This document shows, piece after piece, positions 52,290 through 63,700 of a DNA stretch of 64,000 nt. The position numbers and the translations under genes were made by a program. The stretch is from NCBI RefSeq assembly GCF_022682495.2, contig NC_071397.1, positions 26,179,427-26,243,426 of the forward strand, written 5' to 3'. The stretch is from Desmodus rotundus. Lineage: Eukaryota > Chordata > Mammalia > Chiroptera > Phyllostomidae. Each line of letters begins with the position of its first letter. Position 1 is the first letter of the stretch. Under the pieces are notes generated by a model. It searched no databases. It had not been told where the DNA came from and was given only the letters and a program-made list of their open reading frames with translations.

Positions 52290-53226
52290 TGCCCAGCTGT
52301 CCCAGTTTAGCCAGGCCCACAGATCTCCCACTAGCTAAATGCAGCAGCAGGAGAGAGTCCAGGCAGGGGGACTGCTTTCCTGTTTGCACATGACTGAGAG
52401 GTTCCTAAGACATGGCCTGGGCAGATTCTCAGGCACATTTTGATACTGGACTTGTGTGAATATTAGGATTAGTCAGTGTGACTAAGATGATCAGTGTGTC
52501 TGCATTTTTGGGTCCAGATATATATCAGTGTATCCAGAGTATCATTATCTCTAGGGAAGAAGGTTTAGAATAGTCTATAAAAATCAAACAGGTAATTATA
52601 ACTAGATAAATTCATATATCCAGACTTCTCAATTTAACCATAGAGTCAGGATATCAATAGAGTACATTTGTGTGAGAGAAATAAAAGCTTTGCCTCATGC
52701 TGGCTTAAACAATGAGAAAAATTCATTCATAGAAGTATGTACCCAAAGTCACACACTTCAGGGAAAACATCAGGATCAGTGGATCCAACCATTGAAAAAT
52801 ATTTTTGGAGCCCTTATTCTTCTCTCTAAACTACCATCCAGAATGTTACTTTCTTTCTATGTCTGATCGCCTTATGACCATAAAATAGATGCCAAGAGCA
52901 ATTGGGACTGAATTCCTCATTTTCAGAAAGTGTGAATGAATTATTCATTGATGCACTTTGTCAGGGTTAACACTTGGAGTTTGGATGGGGTCCATTTCTC
53001 TTGAATCACATGGGTTGCCTAAACAGGATGCAAAGACAGATACCTGAGAAGGAGGATAAAAGATGTTAGGCAGTCAAATAATATTCACAGTAGTTTATTT
53101 GTTTGGGTTCCCAAAAGGTCTACCGTGGTCAGGATTTCAAGCTTGTCATTCTGTAGAATGGCCAGTCTATTCAGTTAATCATTATTCCTAGATTGCTTAG
53201 TCTGTCTCGACCCAATTTCTCACATA
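52287..53226. other. Gene-free interval
   Basis: No gene or repeat is recognised. The 64-codon frame at 52672-52866 has no features. Confidence 0.45.
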
Positions 53227-53725
53227 TATTCTTTTTAAAATTTTTGTTGAAGTATAATTGATATATAGTATTGTATTAAATTCAGGTATGCAATGTAATG
53301 GATCAGTATTTGTATATTTTGTGAAAAGGTCACCGCAATAAGTCTAGTTAATCTGCATCATCATGCATGGTTAATTTTTTTCCTTGTGATAAGAACTTTT
53401 AAGATCTACTTCCTTAGCAATTTCAAATATTCATACAGTATCATTAACTTTATTTACCGTGCTGTACATTACATTCCCATGACTTATTATTTTTAAAAAG
53501 ATTTTATTTATTTGTTTTTAGAGAGAAGGGAAGGGAGGGAAAAAGAGATGGAGAGAAACATCAATGTGTGGTTGCCTTTTATGCATCCCCTACTGGGGAC
53601 CTGGCCCGCAACCCAGGCTTGTGCCCTGACTGGGAATTGAACCAGCCACCCTTTGGTTCACAGGTCGGTGCTCAATCCACTGAGCCACACCAGTGAGGGC
53701 CCCGTGACTTAATATTTTAAAACTG
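53227..53725 (-). mobile_element. Old L1 3'UTR, antisense, split by a SINE
   Basis: GTTGAAGTATAATTGATATA, TTCAGGTATGCAATGTAATG, AAGGTCACCGCAATAAGTCT and CCGTGCTGTACATTACATTC are the complement of an ancient L1M 3' end, related to 5165-5530. It resumes briefly after the SINE. Confidence 0.7.
53494..53700 (-). mobile_element. Ves-type SINE, antisense
   Basis: CCTACTGGGGACCTGGCCCG, CCCTGACTGGGAATTGAACC, GGTGCTCAATCCACTGAGC and CACCAGTGAGGGC in complement. TSD CCCATGACTTATTATTTT at 53476-53493 against CCCGTGACTTAATATTTT at 53701-53718 (16 of 18). Confidence 0.9.
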
Positions 53726-53929
53726 TGAGTCTCTCTCGTATATTCTTGAGTATAGATGAAGTGTTACAAGTGGATTCTGGGAGGGATTTAAAGGTGAGAG
53801 ACATATGCTAGAATAGTTTTAGAACACAAGCTCCATAACCTACATTGCACTTGGATTCAGGGAATTCAGTCCTTTCAGTGATCAACTCTGCTAACCTTAT
53901 GAATCCCCTTCTGCATCCAGGCCTTCACG

Positions 53930-54123
53930 GAGTGGTGAGGTGCTTTCTGATGCTAGGAAAAACACTTGAGCTTTCTAAACCTTAGATTCTTCATCTGGAA
54001 AAACTGAAATAATATTAGCGCACATTCATCATTTTTGTTTAATTTTTGAGTGAGTTCATGCATATAAAGTCTTATTAAGAAGACTTTAGCACAGGTTAAC
54101 AGTTGGATACATGCTAATTATTA
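53930..54123 (+). mobile_element. MIR
   Basis: CTAAACCTTAGATTCTTCATC, TGAAATAATATTAGCGCAC, TGAGTTCATGCATATAAAGT and TACATGCTAATTATTACT follow the MIR core and tail order on the plus strand. Diverged. Confidence 0.65.
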
Positions 54124-54155
54124 CTTTGTGCTTTCAATCTCTTTCTCTCTCTCAT

Positions 54156-54175
54156 ACACACACACACACACACAT
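54156..54175 (+). repeat. (CA)n microsatellite
   Basis: About nine CA units, preceded by a CT run. Confidence 0.9.
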
Positions 54176-55466
54176 ACAGTGACACATATGTAGAATGTTC
54201 AGATACATCTTCCCAAGGTTTGGATTTATATTGTTTCCATGTCATCACTGGCTGCTGTATATTTATTAATAGGATTGATTGACTGAAAACCCAACTCAGC
54301 TGAATCTGGGGAAACATCATAAAAACTGTGACCAGCTGAGTCTCAGAGAAATATTGCTAAGCGCTTTGTATACAGAGATACCACAATTGGCTTAGTCAAC
54401 TGGAGTAGAAACCTCAGAGTGATTGTTTACCACTCCCTCTTCTCCACAACCAATTAATTCCTAAATTCTACAGATTTTCATTCTGTAAACTCTTTCCCAT
54501 CTTTCCCTACTCTTTGATTTTCAGTTCTAATTTTCTAGTGATTATCTACATTAACTCTTCCCCAACCTATCTTATTGACTCAGCTCCAGGTTTTTTCAAA
54601 TTCCGATTTATTCTTTGGATTATCAATAATGCCATTGCCTCTTTTTATTCAACATAGCCCTTTTGTAGTCGGAATGATATTCTGTTTAGACAACTAAGGT
54701 CAGTTTGGCTTGCTGAACCTTAGTAGTTATTGTTCCCACTTTGGGAAACTGCATATGTATGTCTCCACTTTGCTCCCAATTTGATTTTTCTGAAAGATTA
54801 TTAATATATATATAGAAAAAAACTGCCTTTATACATAGCTGCCAGTCATGATACTCTCACAACTTTAGAGTCTTACAATATAGTAAAAGCTCACATTACA
54901 TAACAGATATGAGAAGGGATATTCTCTGTAAATAAAAGTTACTAAACATTGGGAAGTTAATACAGTACTAACTCAGACATTTTTTTTGCCTAGGATCATC
55001 AATCTTTATCTTTTGAACTCTCAGTAACTTGAATCTGGACTCATATCTTTGAACATAAGTCACTTCTTTGTTTACAACATAAAGAGATCAGACAAATATT
55101 CATTATTATACAGAAAGTGCACACAAAATAGGAGAAGGTTAAAGCAAAGATCAAAGAAGTGTATTGCTCATTATCAAATTGCTGTTGGTTGAAGACATAA
55201 GGAAATGCATGTTAGTGTGCTTTACTATTGTTTACTTCTGGAATTTTGACTGCATAGCTTTGAATTTATTGTGATGAGTTTATAGTTGCTCCCACAGCTA
55301 GATATAAACCTTTTCCAGTTTAAAAAGATTCAATCAAGTCATTTACTTTTTAATAATTTTAATAGCTCTCTATTAATTATAACATTGCATATAAACAATG
55401 AGAGCTGCCAGTTATACTCTTCAGCAATATGCTACATTTTTTAATTTTTAAATCAAATAAGGCGAT
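54176..55466. other. Gene-free AT-rich interval
   Basis: Nothing is recognised. Confidence 0.45.
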
Positions 55467-55468
55467 TA

Positions 55469-55899
55469 GTGGACATTTGGTCTTGTCCAAAACATCCAGG
55501 AGCACTAATGGTCAATGACAAATGGTCCTTGATATTTTGTTCTGTTCAAAGCACCCACACTTAGGAAATGTCCCTGGGTTCAAATAACCCATAACATTTA
55601 TTTCTACTTTGAAATAAATACATAAAAAATACATAAAAAATACCATCATGTTTTATTGGTTCAATACTTTTCTTGTGGCTGAACTGGCAATAATAACCCT
55701 TCTTGATTGGTAACCTGGCTGGTAATGGCACATAGGATTAGGTAGGTGGGTCACGGCTCAACTCTTGCAGAAGAGCAGGATGTATGTTAACTACAGACCA
55801 AACTTCCCCATGGACATTTTGGACAGGACCAAATGTCAAGGACCTTTTGGCATGGACCGAATGTCTCTGTGGATGTTTTGCACAAGACCAAAGGTCCAG
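55469..55899. mobile_element. 431 bp terminal-inverted-repeat element (MITE-like)
   Basis: The left arm 55470-55498 (TGGACATTTGGTCTTGTCCA...) is the complement of the right arm 55870-55898 at 27 of 29 positions. Weaker symmetry continues inward for about 40 bp more. TA dinucleotides at 55467-55468 and 55900-55901 fit a Tc1/mariner-type TSD. The arms repeat a GGACCAAATGTCC-like unit. There is no transposase frame. I do not recognise the family. Confidence 0.7.
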
Positions 55900-55901
55900 T
55901 A

Positions 55902-56929
55902 AGGAATGAAACTACTAGATTTTTTTCAGACATATCTCAAACTTTTCAGTACCATAGCTTTAGCTTATTACTCTGTTTCTTCATAAATTCCTCCCTTCTC
56001 TAGTTCCCAGGACTTCCTTTTATGATCTAAGGCCAGATCAAATCACTTCTCACTAGCTTCGCTTTATGCCTCCAGGCTGGTTTTTTATACACACAATGCA
56101 ACTTTTGGGGGGAATTTTTTTTCTAGGCTTAAAAAGTTCACAGTTTCATTTTAATATGGACATTTCAACAAAAAATTAAAAATCATAATCCCATTGATGA
56201 AAGATGATCACTTTATTAATAAGTTGTATACTTATAATTATTTTCAGTGCAAAATATTATGTAAATATATACATACACACCTATTTCTTTTATACAAATT
56301 CTAAGAATATAAATCTGGCTAAAAACTTGTGTGATTTTTCAGGGAAAACCACAGGCAATTGTAAATGCTTGAATCTGCAGGAAAATGGCCCTCTCCACAC
56401 CAGACTTGTTGAACAGCGATTGCATTGCAGTCAGTGACTCAGGCTGATTAATTAAAACAAAGAAATATATACTAGCTCAAAGGAAACAAACATATTAAAA
56501 TTATTAATGCATATTTTAAAATATGCTTCAGAGTAGTTGGAATTTATTGTTAGGTCAGGTTGTTGTGTGAGGCCTGTGATGAAGGCTTCCAATCTTCAGC
56601 TCTATTCAGATATCCTGGCACTTGATACTTGCTTGCCTTGATGCTGTTGAGCAGGACTATGTGACTTAGGGCACAGGGTACCTATACTACTTCCAGACCA
56701 CAGCATTTAATTGCCTGTGATTGCCCCTTCATATTTCTATTTTTTCTCTGACTGGAAAAACATGGTCCCTCATTGTCCTGCACTGAACATGATCAAGAAG
56801 CAAAATATTACATGACAATTGCAGAGCTTTTATTAATTCAACGTAACTTTGCCACCATGGTTATTATACTACCCCTTTCACTGCATGGTGATCAATCTCT
56901 GTTATTATAGAGATATTTTATTAGTCTAC
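55902..56929. other. Gene-free interval
   Basis: AT-rich, nothing recognised. The frame at 56204-56437 is a chance one. Confidence 0.45.
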
Positions 56930-57290
56930 TTGCATTTCCATAACAAAATACCACAAGCTGGCTGAGTTCAAGAACAGAATTTTACTTTCTCACAGTTCTG
57001 GAGGTTCAATGCCCAATATCAAGTTGTTTTCAGGGTCGGTTTGTGGTAAGCCCTTTCTCCTGTGCTTGCAGACAGTGCTTATTTGCTGTCTTCACATAGC
57101 CTTTCCCTGTGTGCAGAGACAGAGAGAGAGAGGGAGCCTGCTTTGGTGTTTCTTCTATTAAGGCCCCATTATGAAGATTTCATTTAACCTAATGACTTTT
57201 CTAAAGGTCCTATCTCCAAATATACTCACATTGAGAATTAGAAATTAGACATAGTTTGGGGGAAACACCATCTACCCATAACAGTCAGCC
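56930..57290 (-). mobile_element. MaLR provirus 3' LTR (minus strand)
   Basis: Reads as a complemented MLT1-type LTR: ATAACAAAATACCACAAGCT, TCTCACAGTTCTGGAGGTTC, AAGGTCCTATCTCCAAATAT, and ACACCATCTACCCATAACA at the end. A matching LTR starts near 58992, and the two flank internal sequence. Confidence 0.7.
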
Positions 57291-58175
57291 CTCTGGTCCC
57301 CCAAATCCATTTCCTACATTCTCTTTATTTCAACATTCTCAAAATTCTTAACCTGATTACCATTAATTTCAAGTCCAAAGTCTTATCTGATAAATTAATA
57401 TAATTTAATTCAGGTAAAACCCAAGGTATAATTTATCTGAGGCAAAAATCCTCTCCAGATGTGATCCTGTAAAACTATACAAATTATGTGATTGCAAAAT
57501 ATAACATAATGGTGGGACAGGCATAGTATAAACTTTTTTTTTTCATTCCAAAAAGAAGGAATTAGAATGAAGAAGGGGTGATGGTTCCCAAGCAAATCTA
57601 AGAGATAGGAAGGCAAATGTTATTAGATTTTCAGGTTTGAGAATAATCAACACTTGTTGACTCTATGATCTACCCTTTGGTCCCACTGGTGTGGCAATAA
57701 CACTCCCAAGGCCTCAGTGGTAGATATGCCCTCTTGGCTTTGGGTAGAGGCCCTATGCCCCCAGTTGGCGATGTCTCCCTGAAGCACAGGACAGAGGTAG
57801 CCTGGCCCATTGAAAACAAGCAGGTGCCCTCACCCTCTGAAAACCAAGGAGTAAATGTCCTCCTAGGCCTGTATGCTCTGCATCTGTGGTGGGAGTATCA
57901 GCCTAATGATCTCTGAATCACCCTGAAGGTCCTTCCTCCCTCTTCTTGAAGGAAAATTCATATTTTCAGTTTGATAGCTCTATTGTCCTATTTTGTAGAA
58001 TTCCAAAAGACCTAATGCCTTTCTTTATTTCATCTTTTCTCTGTTCCCTTTGATCTAAATGGGCAGTATCTCTGCTGGTATAATCCCATCTCTGTTCCTG
58101 GCTTCTTTTGAGATTGCTGGTTACCATCTTTTTATGGAGGGATTGTGCAAACCCTAACCTTGGTGTTCTCTCCAG

Positions 58176-58230
58176 AACATGTATGTGTGTACATATATAT
58201 GTGTGTGTATACACACACACACACACATGC
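58176..58230 (+). repeat. TG/CA-rich simple repeat
   Basis: A TGTGTGT part is followed by ATACACACACACACACAC. Nearly self-complementary and able to fold. Cys-Val-Cys/Thr-His frames over it are artefacts. Confidence 0.85.
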
Positions 58231-58722
58231 ATATGCAATGTGGATTGGCTGAGAATTTTGCAAATCATTCAGTTCTTTTCCATTTTTGTTTAACAATTCC
58301 TTCTTCAATTCTTCTTTCTCTCATCTTTTACATAGAAATCTGCTTGGCTAAGTGTTCTAGTTTATCACAAACATTCTATTTATCTCAAAACACTAGAACA
58401 CAATACAGCCAAGTTATTTACCACTCTATAACAAGGATTGATTTTATTCCAGTTTCCAACATGTATTCTCCGTTTCCATCTGAGACTCACCAGAATCACC
58501 ATAATATTTATATGACTGCCACTGTCATATTTCATAATGTTCACGATGACAGAAGCTTTCTCTTTACCTCCTTTCTTTTCTTTCTAAGCTCCCACCAGAA
58601 TCACCTTAAAGGTCCATATTTCTAGTAGCAGACCCTTCAAGGTAACCTCAGTCTGTTCTAGCATGCCTGTTATAGCCTCTATCCATTGGCCAGTCCCAAA
58701 GCCACCTACACATTTTTAAATA

Positions 58723-58958
58723 TAGTCATACCTCGGTACTCATCTGCTTCAGAATGTGTCAACCCTGTACTCATCACATTTTGATGAGCAAATAGTGTTT
58801 CAGCATTCGGCGCTTGCTCGCCACTTGGCTCCCTTCACCATGAAACAGAGGTCAACGCATCAGTCTCCTAGTGGCTCATAAACAGTTTGGTACTTGTCAG
58901 TTTTGGCACTAGTCATTAGTTCTGGAAAAAGTTAATGATGAGTACCGAGATACCACTG
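58723..58958. mobile_element. Tigger/pogo-like MITE, 236 bp
   Basis: The ends TAGTCATACCTCGGTACTCA and TGAGTACCGAGATACCACTG are inverted repeats (18 of 22 over the longer arms). TA lies on each side at 58721-58722 and 58959-58960. CAGNNATACCTCGG-like ends are typical of the pogo/Tigger branch of Tc1/mariner. There is no transposase frame. It interrupts the MaLR internal region. Confidence 0.75.
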
Positions 58959-58991
58959 TATTTGTTAGGGTAGCACCTTATTCTTGGTACC

Positions 58992-60195
58992 AAAATCTCT
59001 ATTAGTCTAGTTGGCCAGTCATATCAAAGTACCCCAATCTGGTTTAAAAGAAACCAGAAATTTATTTTTCATAGTTCTGGAGGCCTGAAATCCCAGATTA
59101 AGCTGCTTTCAGGGCAGGTTTCCATTGAAACCTCTCTCCTCAGTTTGAAGACAGCACTTTCTTAATGCGTCCTGCTTACCAGACAGAAAGTGGGATTTTG
59201 CTGCCCGTTGCCACCCATAGGCAAATTCTGGAGTCAGTTTTATTCAAAAACTGCACAATCTGGAAGAATAGCAGGCTTCTGCCTCAGAGCTCATCCCCTC
59301 CAGAAGAACAAGAGGACAATTCAGACACCCCATGCCAGACCAGTCTAAGGCTAGAACCAGAGTTCCTTCTCCCATTCAAAATACCATCTTTCTGGAACTG
59401 CAGGCAGCCGCTGCACCGTCATCCAATCAGCTCAGCTTCTTTCCCCACCACTGTCGTACCTGAGGCTCCTTCCTGGAATCTGAGTACAGGACAGGCACTG
59501 CCACCAGCTGCTGCTTCCTGCAAGGGTGGCTGGGGGTTGCCGCCAACCTCTGCAGCCTGCTGTGAATGGGTTCCGTTCTGCTAGCCGTGTGGCCCAGAGC
59601 TCAGGGCCCTGAACTTGGCCACGTGGCTCCCATGGCGCCCTGATCCTGCAAAGCACCAGCCTGTACATCCAGACTGATGGGTCCCAGAAGAAGTGCATTT
59701 CACCCTTCCCTCCATTTAAATCTCATGCCTAAACTTCTGGGAGCTGGGAGAGGGTCCAGCCCCTCAGCCAATCCCGTCCTTGTCCCAGACTAGACTGACA
59801 GGGCAGCACCGCCCCTGCCACTGTGTTGACCTTTACAGTAAACGTGAGGCTTGAGGCGTGAGGCGGAGGTGGGTAAGAGCTTTTCCTTTACCCAAACATT
59901 TCACTAGCCTTTTAGCATGCTCCTTGCAAGGCCTTGCTCTTCTGCATCTCTACCTGGGGATGGAGAAATCTATTGAACTGCGCCCTGCTGACTTGTTTAC
60001 CCAAGCAGCTCTGCCCTTGAGGGCAGTTCCCTCCCTAGCTCTTCCTCTGCCCTGCGTTCTAGCCAGGTCTACCTGTTTGTTCCTCACAGGGCCTTTTCTG
60101 TGCTTCTGGAGACTAAGAGAGAGCTTTAGTGTCTCTTCCTGTTATAGGAATACCTGCCCTACCTGATGAGGGTCCCACCTTAGTGACCTTATTTA
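58992..60195 (-). mobile_element. MaLR provirus 5' LTR (minus strand), interrupted
   Basis: TATTAGTCTAGTTGGCCAGT, CATAGTTCTGGAGGCCTGAA and AAGCTGCTTTCAGGGCAGGT parallel the LTR at 56930. The LTR text resumes near 60081 with AGGGCCTTTTCTGTGCTTCT, GCTTTAGTGTCTCTTCCTG and GACCTTATTTAATC, where HAL1 sequence cuts in. The right end is missing. Confidence 0.65.
59172..60080. mobile_element. GC-rich ~0.9 kb insert in the MaLR LTR, unidentified
   Basis: This block is much richer in GC than its surroundings and splits one LTR. The minus strand has a TTTAAAT box near 59717 and AATAAA at 59239-59244, which would suit a solo LTR of another retrovirus read on that strand. A CCAAT motif (AGCCAATCCC) near 59767 is on the plus strand. 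Boundaries are good to about 15 bp, and no clean TSD is seen. Plus-strand frames of 139 and 102 codons have no known domain. Confidence 0.45.
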
Positions 60196-60795
60196 ATCTT
60201 TTTTTAAATTTCTTTTTTAAAATTATACTTTATTGATTATGCTATTATAGTTGTCCTGATTTCCCCCCTTTTCTTCCCTCCCCCCCCCACCGCTCAGGCA
60301 ACACCCACATCATCGTTTGTGTCCATGGATCATGCATGTAAGTTCTTTGGCTACTCCATTTCCTATACTTTACATCCCTATGAGTATTCTGTAACTACCT
60401 GTTTGTACTTCTTAATCCTCTCACCTCTTCACCCATTTCTCCATAACTCCTCCCATCGGCAACCATCAAAATGTTCTCTGTATCCATGATTCTGTCTGTG
60501 TTCTTCTTGATTGCTTAGTTTGCTTTTTAGATTCAATTGTTCATAGATCTGTATTTTTTGCCACTTTATTGTTCATAGTTTTGATCATCTTTTTCTTAAA
60601 CAAGTTCCTTTAACATTTCATATAATAATGCTTTGGTTATGATGAACTCTTTTAGTTTTTTTCTTGTCTGGAAGCTCTTTATCTACCTTTGAATTCTAAA
60701 TGATAGCTTTGCTGGATAGAGCAATCTTGGCTGTAGGTTCCTGCCTTCCATGACTTTGCATATGTCTTGCCAATCCCTTCTAGCCTGCAAAGTTT
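60196..60795 (-). mobile_element. HAL1 3' half, antisense
   Basis: Complement of the HAL1 at 49647: TTTATTGATTATGCTATTAT, GTCCATGGATCATGCATGTA, TTCTTTGGCTACTCCATTTC, and GATAGCTTTGCTGGATAGAG near 60710, which matches the end of the ORF1 region. It starts with a T/A-rich tail and is 5' truncated. Confidence 0.75.
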
Positions 60796-63700
60796 CTTAT
60801 ACATGTCATAGTATTTGTAAATCACTGAAGGTAAAATGTGAAAATTAGGAAAAAACAATTTAATACTAATAGCTTTATGTTTCTAATTGATAATATATAA
60901 CATAGTTTAATCCAGTTATCCCAAACCTTGTTGATGGTGACTAAGAGCAGCAACACTTTATTGGTTTATATTTAGAATAGGTGCATATTTATAGTATATT
61001 CTATAAGTTGCATACTATTAGAAGTAAAACACATTAATTATAAAACATGTAAAAATGGAAATTTAGAAATATTAAGATATAATTAAATAGAAGTTCTAGC
61101 ATATTTTCTTCAGCCCCATTAAAGCATATTCAAGGTTAGAGACAGCTGCTGTAAAGGAGATTATTATTATGAAAATCAAATGTGAGAAGACAAAGAGCTG
61201 CTGACAGTCCACTTTCATTTCTCGCTGAGTTGTCTGGGGAGTCTCTGTCTCTCAAGTTTTGCAAAGATAGACTTGTTACTGATCAGGACAGGGCAATAAC
61301 TCTGGCTGCCTCTCATGCCCAGTGAGGGAAATGCTAGATACCCTTCTGGTATTTGCAACTCCACACCCCAAGGTGGAAGCAATCAATGGGATGAATCAAA
61401 CTGTCATTTTACCTTCTTTTGGTCTGTGCACGCAATCCTGGTTCAAACAGGCCTGCACGTGCTATGTAAGCCAAGATTTTTGTGGAAAATATATAGAGGT
61501 TCTTCAAATTTATGGAAAGACTGTTTTGTTTCTGCAAGTGAAAAACTGGTGGTAGCTTCTCCATCTTTCCCCTCCCTGTTTCTTTCCGGAATTGTGTAAG
61601 GCATCTCAGCATGCTAAAGTCAAGTCACGGTTCTGAAACACTCTCCCTGAAGCTGCAGTAAACTGCCCATTTGTTCACATGTTTGCCTGCAGCTCTCTCC
61701 AAATGTCTCAGGAGCATTCTCATCATCAGATTCTAACCCAGAACCATACTGCCAGGAACACTCTGGACATACCAGAAGATTGCTTAAAATAGTGTGTGCA
61801 TGATGCTTAGTTAAAACAAACAATACAACTCAAGCACCACATCAAAGACAGTGGGCAAAATGCTTTGTTCTTTGATTTGTTCACCAATGGTATTTAAGAG
61901 AGTGTTTTCTGATTTCCTTGTGAGGCTGTCTCTGTGGAAAACTGTGAGGGCCAAGAAATTTTACCAAGCAAGTTGCGCCTGTTTACAATATCTTCTCTGA
62001 ATATCTGTGTCAATTAGTCCACTTAGCTAAGCTACATCCCTTTGCTTTGATTCATGGTGAAGGTAGGAGTTGACATATATAAGATGTGATTTTAAAAACA
62101 TGTGAATTTATTCTTCTAAAAATAAGTTTTGAAAATAGATATCTCATGGCTAAATAAGAATAAATAGATAAATTGTTTACATCTCTGCAGTATAAAATTT
62201 TATGGTTCCGTTTTTCAGAAAATAATGAATTTAGGGTAGATTGCATGATTACATCTTGAAATACAAAATTAACTTTAATATTATTCTCAACAGGAGGGCT
62301 TCTAACTTTCTCAGTTCCAATTCATGGCTGCCTATAATTTCAACTTGACTTTCCATTATCAAAAAAATACTGCTGTGAATCCTTATTTCCAAAAGCAATT
62401 GAACACCACAAAATAGCCAAAATATAAATAGGTAACATTAAAAAGAGGAAAATAAACCACTCAAATTTTTCAATACACATACACTCTATAAGAGAAACAT
62501 TCCGATTAATCTTTTCCCCATAAGCTTAATAAAATATACTGTTAAAAATAAAGTAATGGGGAAAAGAATATACCTTGTGTTTATGGTCAGCACTGTCATT
62601 CTGCAAAACAGGAAGAGCCTTCCAAGATATATTAAGGGGAATGCAAGTGTAACACCCCAATTCTAGTGTGACATAATTATTCTGTGCAACAGGTAGGACA
62701 TATGTAAAATTTATAGCTTTCCTTTTGTAAGAACCTTCTTGTATGCACCGCTATTAAGTTTGTCAGAGAAAAATTTCTGTAGTAAAACATCCTCAAATTA
62801 TCTATGAAGTTTATGCAGACATTTTAAAAGGGTTGTTTATAAACCAACCTAACTATATAAATAAGTTCTACTGCTTGAATTTTTCTGGATTGGCTGCATG
62901 CAGACAAACTGTAGAATTCCAATGAGATCTTACTTCCTTGTAATAAGGTATCTGCAATCTCACATCAGTTACTTAGAACTAAATTCAGATAAGCTTGCTT
63001 TCTTAAAATAAAACATACAATGTTCTTAAAAACAACATTTTACAGAAACTATATATTTTCTCTCTTTTTTGCTACAGTGCTAGCTCAGCTGTAATTTACT
63101 CATGAGAAACAAAGACTATATACTCCTATAAATATCATTAAAACCTTGTAAAGGTCACATAAGTAGTTAAATCAAGTGATAACCACAAAAGTTAATGCAG
63201 CCTGGCAATCATACTGTATTTCCCTGGTCAATCATTCTCTATTTCTGTTAAAGCATAAAACTTCAGTACCTTCTCCTCTCTCCTCAAATGTCCAATATTT
63301 CCACTCCAACATTCACTCTGAGGGCATACTTACTAAAGAAGTGAAGCAACCCGTAGAAAACTTCCACAAATTTCTACCACCTTATCTAACACCCATCACC
63401 AACCTCTCTAAACACAATTTTGGACTTCTCTTTCTTTAATTAAGCTACACTAAATCTCATTTTTGTTAATCTTCTTAAAGACGATCACTACAGCAATTTT
63501 AATGGTCTAGAAGAGAAGGTGAATTTGATGATGTGGGTACACAGCTTCAAATTTACCTTCTCTTCGAGATCATTCTTGTGAACATGGAAATGTGGTATTA
63601 TGCTTGTTTTCACAATCATTGAACTCAATTCTACTTCGGATACTGGTTCATTTCTCTTCTTCTCTTCTAGCAACACTTATCAATTGATTGGGTGGAATAT

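Larger units (their letters stand above)
57291..58991 (-). mobile_element. MaLR internal region (minus strand)
   Basis: This resembles the complement of the MaLR internal sequence: a start GTCCCCCAAATCCATTTCC, AAGTCCAAAGTCTTATCTGA, CTCCTAGGCCTGTATGCTCT, and ATTCTTGGTACCAAAATCTC just before the second LTR. MaLR elements carry only remnants of gag-like sequence and depend on ERVL proteins. No intact frame is present. A (TG/CA) run lies at 58176-58230, and a DNA element is inserted at 58723-58958. Confidence 0.65.

Noticed and set aside
52156..52393. Arg-Glu and Leu-Ser repeat proteins
   Set aside because: Direct translation of a (GA)n microsatellite.
61315..61612. Overlapping frames of 94, 77 and 67 codons, possible exon
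   Set aside because: No recognised protein, no convincing splice sites in frame, and all three frames lie over the same low-complexity-free stretch on both strands.
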